Assembly (NCBI GenBank): GCA_010279815.1
Contig: QEOQ01000070.1
Coordinates: forward strand, 397,025 to 461,024
From: Brachionus plicatilis
Taxonomy: Eukaryota > Rotifera > Eurotatoria > Ploima > Brachionidae
Length of the DNA stretch: 64,000 bases
Direction of reading: 5' to 3'
This document shows, piece by piece, positions 55,679 to 64,000 of this stretch (the first letter of the stretch is position 1; each line of letters begins with the position of its first letter). The notes under the pieces were generated by a model. It did no database searches. It worked only from the letters and a program-made list of their open reading frames with translations, and was not told the DNA's origin. The translations under genes and the position numbers were made by a program.

Positions 55679-58600
55679 ATGAATCAATCAAGCGACAACA
55701 TTACCGAAATAACCGAATGTGAATCGATTATCACTGCCCTGCAATCGAGCTCGTTCTTCAGTTTCAAGAAAAAAGGCTATGTACGACTTATTCGCGACTA
55801 CGGACGTCGTTCGTATGTAATTGAATTTTTTCCCTTCATCAAAGACAAGAATCCTTCTAGTCTCAAGCCAATTTTGGCAGCTAATGTAAATTAAACTAAT
55901 CATTTAAAAAGATATCAAAAACTTTTTCATAGATTTCAAAAATTGAGCTAAAAGACGGGAAAATACAGTACAAAAATGACTGTAGAACAATCATAATTTC
56001 CGACCGTGACGGAGTTTACAATATAGGGATAAGTGATGCAAAAGAAGCTAAACTTTTTCAAGAAAAGTTGGAAAAATGTCTCCAAGATCCTTGCTTGATG
56101 GATAACTCGTTGATAATAATTGAAAAAAAAAAACTTCCGGTAAAAAAGCTGAAAATTTCCAGTTCAGAAAATAAAAGTGAACCAATGGTGAAAATTACCA
56201 AAGATGACGTTTTGTTGAGCTTGTATCAATCAAATGATGTTGCCAAAGATAAAAAAGTAGAGGTCTTGAGCGAAACGAAGAAGGATGTGTCCCAAGAATG
56301 GAAAGAAAATTTGACAGAACCCTCGATCACAGCTAAAAAGTTTTATCCCAATGAGAGACCAAAAAGTGTTCAAATATCGGAAGAAATTGAGGTGCTCAAT
56401 GAACCAGCAAAAAAGTCATTTTCAACACCTAAATCTAACTTAAAAAGAAGAAGGGATGACGAAAATACCAATGAAAACAAAACCAATAGCAAAATAATTA
56501 CACCTAAGAGAAATATGCTCAATGAAAATGGCAAACAAATACGAACGACACCATCAATGAATACCAGAGCTATGAAACGGCTCAATATTGACAATCAGGA
56601 AAATCAGGAAAATAAAATCGATGAAGACTTTTTAAAATCTCCTGTTAAAACTTGGAATAGAAACAATTCAAAGACCTTTTTAAAAGGGTAAGTAGAGCCA
56701 ATACAGATTTGTTTATTTAAATAGCTAATAATAGTTAAAATTAATTAATTTAGCAAGAAAATTGATGAAAAAGAGAAAGATAGAAGATAGCATTAAAATA
56801 TAAAATTAATAATTTAAATTTTATTTTTTTTTAGTATTTATTTGAAAAATTTAAACCGAGAATAATTAGCAGACATCAAAATGACCATTTCTACTTTTGC
56901 GGTCGACTAGCCTCCCTCTTGAAGTCTCAAATTATTTTTTATATATAATAATTTTATTTTATATATTTGTAAAGCGTAATTATATCTAAGCATTTATTTT
57001 TTTTTGTTTTTTTTTTAATATAACTTTTCATTTCATAGAAACCATGAAAAAAATATAGATAAAATAAAAGTTTTTTTATATTTATCTTTGGAAATGAAAA
57101 ATAACTAACTAGTGTCTTTAAGTAATGGTTAGAAAAAAAACGAAGACTAATTAAAATAATAAAAAAAACTCGTTTTTGTACTGGAACAAAAAAAATAGAA
57201 AATAAAATCAGAAAACAACAAAAAATATTTATAGTCAAAAAATTTACTTTACTTGGAATAAAAAAAAATTTAAAGTCAAAGTCTAGATTTATCTTTGACA
57301 TGGACGTTTGACAAATTCTGAGATATTTTTAGCATTTTAGTTTTTTATTGTGAATATTTGAGATATTGTGAAATAACTAACTAACTTCAACGTTTCCTCT
57401 TATTTATTTGTTTTCTGTACCGAGCTAAAGCTCCTTCAGAATAAGTTAAAAAATAAAATAAAAAAAAATTAAATAAAAATTAAATTAAAGTTAATAAAAT
57501 GAGATGAAAAAAAAATCAAAATAAAATAAATAAGCTAAAAAAATGAAAGTTGAAAAGACATAAATTGGAATAGATTGCTACATGTGGCACATTTTTATTT
57601 GTTCAAGTTTCAGGAAAAAAAGAAGAAATAGTAAGGTAGCTCTTCCTTTCTTTTCCCTTTAAAAGATGATAAAAAGGAAAGAAATTGATGAAGTTTGTTT
57701 TAATGAACTGTAATTCACCATTTTTTTTTGCGATCACAAAAAATAGGTGAACTTTCGTTATATAATTACCGTATTCCCTCGTTCGATATTGTAGTCTCAC
57801 AACCTGAAATACAACTTTGGCGCAGGCAATAAATACCATCTGACCCATGTTAAAAAATTCTTAACTTACACCGCATGCGTCAAAGTTGTGTTTCGAGTCT
57901 TGGCCCACGTCAAAAGTAAAATTTTTTAATTTAATGCAGAATCAACAATAGAGTTTCTGTCATAAATAAAAAATTTTTTTTTTGAATTATGCATTTGGTG
58001 CAGGATCCCAAATTAAACCGAAAAAACATTAGAAATGAATATTTTTATTATTCGATTTAAAAAAATACTAAAATTTGATTTTAGTATTTTTTGAAAAAAT
58101 TAAAATTGACTTGAAAAATTAATAAAAATTTAATTTTTAAAATATTTATCATATTTTTCAAGTCAATTCTAAATTTTTCAAAAAATAATGCCGCGTCAAG
58201 AATCAAATTTTAGTATTTTTTTTTAAATCAAATAATAAAAATATTCAAAAAAATTTTCTTTATTTATGACAGAAACTCTATTGTTAATGCTGCATTAAAT
58301 TAAAAAACTTTACTTTTAAAGTGGGCCAAGACTCGAAACACAACTTTGAAGTTAAGAATTTTTTAAGATGGGCCAGATGGTATTTATTGCCTGCGCCAAA
58401 GTTGTATTTCAGGTTGTGAGGCTGCAATATCGAACGAGGGAATACGGTAATTAAATTTAATTAAAATTAATGTAATTATGTAAATAATTTTAATAATTTT
58501 ATATATTAATTTTTAAAAAAATTGGGGGCTGATCAATTTCATGACCAGTCGGTCTTATTTTTTTATAAAAAATATTTAAATCTATGAACATTTTTTTTTA

Positions 58601-59961
58601 AAGTCTCGATAAGAAAAAATTTGACTTGTGACAATATTTAATTTGATTTTTGAAAAAAAAATAAAAAAATATGTAAATATGTAAAAATTCGTTAATAATC
58701 CAATAAATAAAATTTCAAAATATGGTAACATAGTTTAATATAATTTAAGAAATAGAAATAGAATCAAAATTTAAATCATGTGGCTGAAAGGAAGGACTAA
58801 GTATCCATTCCAACCGGCCAAACTCTGCCTAGACTATTTTTTAAATAAATAAAAATAAAGTAAAAACCAAAAATAAAATTATACATATTTTTTTAATTTT
58901 TTCAAATTAAATATTTTGACCAGCCAAATTTTTTCTAAACGAAACTAAAAAATAAAAAAATTTTTCAAATTGAATTTTTTTTTTCAAATAAATTTTGAGA
59001 TCAACTGGTCATAAAATTGATCAGCCCCAAAAATTGGGATGCTTATGAAATTCTAATTTGGTGATAAATCATTTGTCAATAAGCTCTAGATTTTTAATTA
59101 AAAATATACATCACACAACCATAACCATCTATGCGATCAAGTCGTTCATTTTCATAACTAAAAATATTCACTTTATGCTAAAAAAAAACATAAAAAATAT
59201 AAATTCAAATTTACATCCATTTTGATCATACTTGGGCAAAAGAGATTGAGAAATTCTGAGTTTGTATTGTTTAAATACTTGTTATTAATTTAGAGGCCCT
59301 TAAAATTAATTATTTTTTTATTATAATCCATTTTTAAGTGGCTTTAATAATCAATTTATAAATTAAAATAAATATATTTTTTTTAGCTAAATTTTTTAAG
59401 CTTTTAAATTTTTGATTCATGTTAGCTATTCTCTAGAATCAAATTTCACAAAACCAAATAATTTAAAAAGAAACATCTATTAGACATAAAGAAAAGAAAA
59501 ATTTACGACTTTACTTGTTTGCTATTTGAACGCAAAGATTTTAAATTAAAACATGTTTAAAAAATTTTTTAAATTTAATTAAAGATTCTCAAATCTTGGA
59601 AATACATGCTATATGAACTCGATATTACAATGTCTTTTAAACATAGACACATTCTCATTGGAATTATTAAAAAGCTACGACAAAATAAAAAGCCTGCAAA
59701 TAAAAGAGATCAGTGACCAAAATCTAAACGAAGATCAAATAATTCTTTTAGAAACTGAACAAAACTATTTATTCAAGTAATTTTAATTTTTTAATTTAAA
59801 TAAATCAAATCTAAATTTAAAAGCCAACTAATTTAAGTTCTTTGTGTGAACTGGTCAAAGCGAGAGAATTGCACAATGAAGATTTAAAAGTAAAATCGCT
59901 GCGTGATGTCAAAAACACAATATCCAAAGAAGCGACTAGATTCTCAGGCTACCAACAACAT
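55679..59961 (+). CDS. USP37-like ubiquitin hydrolase, N-terminal part
   Basis: Four exons: 55679-55885, 55933-56687, 59585-59776 and 59838-59961, all in phase; the gene is not complete here. Residues ~25-130 look like the PH-type domain at the start of USP26/29/37 (FFSFKKKGYVRLIRDYG, IIISDRDGVYNIGIS). A long basic, Lys/Asn-rich linker follows. The USP catalytic domain starts at GFSNLGNTCYMNSILQCLLN, with the catalytic Cys at about residue 329. The last exon has LRDVKNTISKEATRFSGYQQ, matching the segment just before the DAHEFL motif in USP37. The remaining catalytic domain is not in the window. USP37-type enzymes remove ubiquitin chains from cell-cycle and replication proteins. The 2.9-kb third intron carries two MITEs. 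Confidence 0.82.
57415..57443 (+). repeat. Dispersed 30-bp motif, copy 4
   Basis: CTGTACCGAGCTAAAGCTCC then TTCAGAATA and an A-rich tail, in the same order as at 30293 and 45555. Confidence 0.55.
57769..58447. mobile_element. Long-arm MITE with TA target
   Basis: The ends CCGTATTCCCTCGTTCGATA and their complement are flanked by TA. Arms of about 200 bp are highly similar, including GAAATACAACTTTGGCGCAG and its complement. The left arm holds about 10 extra bases (ACCGCATGCG) relative to the right. Non-coding; minus-strand frames are by-products. Confidence 0.8.
58525..59028. mobile_element. hAT-like MITE with 8-bp TSD
   Basis: The ends are GGGGCTGATCAATTT and AAATTGATCAGCCCC, and AAAAATTG is duplicated on both sides (58517-58524, 59029-59036). 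The next inner block, ATGACCAGT / ACTGGTCAT, is also inverted. A fragment of the same family is at about 35455-35540. Confidence 0.85.
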
Positions 59962-59967
59962 GTACGT

Positions 59968-62285
59968 TCAGACATACTTTGGTCTAATTTTCATTTTTGA
60001 TTTTTTCAAAGCATAATTTCTGTCAAAGGGTCTTATGCCTTGCCACTTAATTCCTTTAGCTGACGGAGCACTTGCTCCCGATACATAAATACCATTTAAA
60101 TTCACTGGCAAGCAGTTAGAATAATCTGTGAACCACCACCCGCCTCCTGATCTAACGGGGCAATTTTTGGTCGGATATTTCATTTTATAATTTATTTTGT
60201 CATAAGTGGAAAAATAAGCCCCGTTTTGAGAAGAAAATCCATAATAAGAGTCATCTAGATAATTTTTACTGGCATTACCATTTAGTCTAGGCGACAGATA
60301 CAATCGATATAAATCCTGTTGATTTCCTAGCTTGAAATTTCCGTACTGGGCCGTAAATATCTGATCGCTCCAGTCCGTCAATTCAATTATGAGCTCTGTA
60401 TCTTGATTTTTGGTCAAAAGGTGGATGTATTCGAGGCCGAGCCAAAAGTCGGTTTTCAGATTTCCGAAGCCACTGGCATACTCGTTCCAGCTTTTGTTGA
60501 AACTTTGTTGAAAACTATTCTGACGCTGTTGAATCACTATCCATTTGCTCTCACAGTAAACACTAAGCATTTTGGATTTTTCCGAATCTTGGTTGATTTC
60601 TATCTGTATCATTCCATCGCCTCTTAAAGACGAACAGTCCAGCTCTTAAAAAAAAATATTGAAAGAATAAGTAGTTAATTTGGACGAACTTTAAAGTGTA
60701 AATGTTAGGTAATGTTTTTGACCAATTTATAGCTACTCTATTATTCGAAAAATTTAGGAACTAGTGAATTTTGTGAACCGACTGGTTCCATTTTTTTTAA
60801 TTTTTAAAAATAAATCTTTTTGCCAGGAAAAGGCCACCTTAATGTCTCAATATGGAATTAGTTTATTTTAATAATAAAATTTTTTTGAACAAAAAATTAA
60901 AAAATAGCACTTTAATTGGCAAGACTCTTGGCAAAATTTTTAAATATGGTTAAAATGTGGCTAAAATTTAACTAGATTTATTATTTTAAGTGGAGTTTAA
61001 TTTTTATGTCAAAAATAATTTTATTTTTTCTTTCTTAGAGCATCTGAACCTTAAATATTTCAAACTTTAATAAAATAAAAATTTTAATTGAAATAATCCA
61101 GTTGTAAAATTAATTTGAATCAAATATTTTTAATGGGATTTTGAATAAATTTTAAATAACATATATTTAAGTATGATTTTTTTTATAATTTTTTTATTCA
61201 ATGGCAATCTAAGTTACAATTATTAAAAGTCCACAAAACAGATATGATTCATACATTTTTTGAAACACATAAAAAATGTTTCAGTCACATTTTCATATAT
61301 TTTAAATAAATTCGATCAAAAAATATTTTTCAATAAATTTAGTTAGCGAAACATCAAATATCTAATTTATCTATTGCATCACTTTTTTCAATTGAATTTT
61401 TCCTGGATAATTGGATAATCAAAAAGGTTAAAAAACTTTTCAAATTAAATTAAGTTAAAATTAAATTTCCTGTTGCGAAATAAAAAAAAACCTAGAATCC
61501 ATTGGAATTATACTTAATGTTCTTTATATCTTGTTCTTCTTCTCTCTTTTTTTCTTTCCTAAAACCTAATTTTTCGCATCCCATCACTCAATCAATGGTA
61601 TTAAAAAAACATTTAAATTGGAAAATGAACAAATAGCTTTTATTTTAAAATTAGTTCTATAGAGATTTTTTTTAAATTTAAGTAAATATTTTTTATTTTT
61701 CTTCGAGAGAATCTAAAATTAAGAAAAAATATTAAAACAAGACTAAAGGGATTCATTAACTGATGTAATAATGATTAAAAAAATATATCTATTAATACTC
61801 TTTTTTGTTTAACTTAATAATTAGACTGTTCAATAAGTCTAAATTTTTTCCAATTTTTTGGTGTTCTTTTTATAATTTTAATTTATCATAAAGATTGTAT
61901 TTTTGAAAAAAAATGTTTTAAAATTTATTCATACCTAATTTCTCATTGTGATTAATTGAATTTGGCTCTCTATTTTCTTCATTTGTTGCCAGCTTTTCAA
62001 GCGCAGTTATTTTAGATTGTAATTGATCTATAGTTTTGTAATTCTTTTCAATTTCTTCCCTTGAAAATAAAAATTATTAAGATTGCAAAAGGAAAGCCTA
62101 AGTTAAGAAAATTATCATTTTTAGCATATTTCAACGAAAAATTTTATTATCACTTAATTTTAGCTAGAATTTCTTTTAAAGATTCCATGTCTTTGTTGTA
62201 TCCATTTATTTAAGATGTACGTTCTGCACAATGATTCTTAAAACATATTTCATTTAAATAACATCGCTCAACAAGATGGCTAATC
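59968..62285 (-). CDS. Fibrinogen-related (FReD) protein with coiled-coil
   Basis: Minus-strand exons: about 62285-62154, 62059-61935 and 60644-59968, with phases that agree at both introns. The last exon is a complete fibrinogen C-terminal domain: LDCSSLRGDGMIQIEIN, FNKSWNEYASGFGNL, DFWLGLEYIHLLT, GGGWWFTDYSNCLPVNLNGIY and a closing MKIRPKYV. The middle exon is a coiled coil (EIEKNYKTIDQLQSKITALE). The first visible piece is Cys-containing (ERCYLNEICFKNHCAE). FReD proteins are usually secreted lectin-like recognition or adhesion proteins. No signal peptide exon was found. An in-frame TAA at 62212-62210 lies between the Cys part and the coiled coil, so the first exon's borders are uncertain or the gene is damaged. 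Confidence 0.72.
60650..61930 (-). other. Intron of the FReD gene
   Basis: Lies between the coiled-coil exon and the fibrinogen-domain exon (donor TTAG|GTATGA, acceptor TTTTTTTTAAG). AT-rich, no other feature recognised. Confidence 0.5.
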
Positions 62286-62289
62286 AGCC

Positions 62290-64000
62290 AGATCTTTTTT
62301 ATGAAATTAAACTAAAAAAACTTCACAGTTTTTATATTTTTTATTTTATTTATTGCTTCTAAATAAGATCTTTTCTAAACGATCTAATTTGATATTGATC
62401 AAATAAGTTTTGTTACTCTTTAATTTCGTCAAAAGCTTATACAGAAGTGAATCATTGTGTCCTGATTACCGTAAATTTTGTAATAATCATTCTCGCATCC
62501 AAAATTAAAAAATAAAATTTATCAAAAAAATTTTGACTGGAATATAGATAAATTATAGATATAAAAATAATAATACCAAAAAAAATACACTTATGCTAGG
62601 ATATAAAATTACTTTTTTAAAATTTAAAAATGGTGAACTAATGATAATAAACCATAACTTAACAATTAAATTTTTAAAAAATAGATTTTTTTTAATATCA
62701 GTTAAAAAAAACCTAAATTTACTTGAAATTTTGTACCAAAACTAAAAGTAAATAAAATTAATCCTTTTTTTTTATAGTGAATATAATGTTGATCACTAAA
62801 TTAATCAAAAAATACAAATAACAATTTTTGCTCATTTGGATTCTTTTGTGTAATTTTATTCTTATAGAAACCAAAAATTTAATGTTCCAATTCGGTTTGA
62901 TCAAATTAAATCAAATACTTTACAAAGAGTTTACTTTACAAATTTTTTCGTTAAAGACTTAATATCATAGATACCCTTAATTTAGACATTTTTCTGGTTT
63001 AAAAATGTATTTTTTTTCTTGTCTTTCCAAACGACAATTTTTTTGTGAAAAATTAATAATTTCATATTTATACGAGGGAATAAGAATTTAATTTTTTGAT
63101 TTTAATATATATGTAAAATAAAAGAAAAATTCTTCTAATTAATTTTAAAATTTTTTAAATAAAAATTGAGATTTTTTTCTTACTTTCTTGCAGCTAAATC
63201 TTTGAAAGTAAAAATAAAAACAAGCTCTAGTTTTCAAAAATTAATCAATTATATTTTATTTTCGTGTTCATTTTTAAAATTAAAAACAAAATGAAAAAAA
63301 TTAAAATATAAATCTTCTTTTTATTTTTTAATTAAAAATAAAAAAAAAGGATCTTTTAGTATCGTAGTTAATCGAAAAAATCTAAGCTTTTTTATCTTTC
63401 GATTTCTAAAATAATTCAAAAATTTTATTTGATGATGCTTGGATATAGCTCGAAAACCAATAAATTTCATGTTCACCTTATTTTTAAAAGTTGTTGGCAA
63501 GTTTTTACATTATAAAATAATAAGTTTTTCTCCAAATTTTAATTCTTTTTTAAATCTTTTTGTTCAAATTTAATAAACTCAATCGTTAATTAAACAACTG
63601 TGAACCGAATTATTTTAGATTAAGAAAAACATTATTTAGAGAAAGTTAAAAAAATTCATCTCAAATCAACACCCTAGAAAAATGATTATTTAGCTCAAAA
63701 AAAGACATTCATATATTTCTGAAAAAACAACATATTTTCCTCAATAATCGAACTTTTTATGTGAGTACTAAAAATTTTATCATTTAATTCAACTCGACAT
63801 AATAAATTAAAATGAAATGACATTTAAAGCTTTTAATTAAAAAATTTAAATATTCACCTGACCATTTTATTTGGATGAGAATTAAAACAAATTAAAAAAA
63901 AAGGTAAACAAAAAAAAACACATAAAAATAAATGTGTCAAAAATATTAATTATAAATGTCAATCAACACATTAAATTTTTTTTTCTTCTAGAAATGTTCT
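62290..64000. other. AT-rich stretch, nothing recognised
   Basis: No convincing frames on either strand. The missing USP37 catalytic exons (DAHEFL and later motifs) and a FReD signal-peptide exon were sought here by eye and not found. Confidence 0.4.

Noticed and set aside
1..64000. CRISPR array, operon, riboswitch or bacterial promoter
   Set aside because: The window is eukaryotic; the tandem repeats seen are minisatellite, coding repeats or transposon ends, without regular unique spacers.

Overview
This is a eukaryotic, clearly metazoan window. It is very AT-rich, has spliceosomal introns of about 50 nt to 6.7 kb with GT..AG ends, and encodes animal-type proteins: a TFIIIB subunit, a USP37-type deubiquitinase, a fibrinogen-related protein, a Quiver-type Ly6 protein and secreted PAN/EB-module proteins. 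The gene style and the load of small DNA transposons suggest an invertebrate, possibly a rotifer such as Brachionus; that last step is inference. Most exon structures below were built by hand from splice sites with reading phase checked across each junction, and none has transcript support.

Layout. 1-640: GC-rich minisatellite/foldback element. 2117-3481 (-): ZZ-finger protein kinase lying between two inverted copies of one MITE. 4.4-8.2 kb: decayed MULE transposon with MITEs nested in it. 8.5-27.1 kb: cluster of secreted cysteine-rich genes, made of three small EB-module genes (one broken) and two PAN+EB multi-module genes, grown by segmental duplication and partly homogenised; it also holds a Tigger/pogo remnant, a LINE 3' end and an 813-bp assembly gap. 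29.8-36.3 kb: a CXorf65/C22orf15-like gene whose 5.8-kb intron carries an antisense SWIM/AT-hook transposase exon pair. 36.6-38.0 kb: secreted Pro/Gln/Tyr-repeat plus Ly6 gene. 38.3-39.6 kb: predicted myristoylated coiled-coil protein. 42.7-53.2 kb: BDP1 (TFIIIB B''), with a LINE-filled first intron and an in-frame tandem duplication of 97 residues. 55.7-60.0 kb: the 5' part of a USP37-like gene, whose last visible exon ends 6 bp from the stop codon of a convergent fibrinogen-domain gene (60.0-62.3 kb, -). 62.3-64.0 kb: AT-rich, nothing recognised.

The host genes do not form a pathway; they are independent neighbours separated and interrupted by transposons. Several insertions can be proven from the sequence alone through target-site duplications, or through an empty site in a duplicated copy. 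The most unusual signal is a family of three long palindromes (about 8.1, 18.3 and 30.5 kb). They share an 83-93 bp oriented core at their centres, while their arms follow a common scaffold with an element-specific short word.
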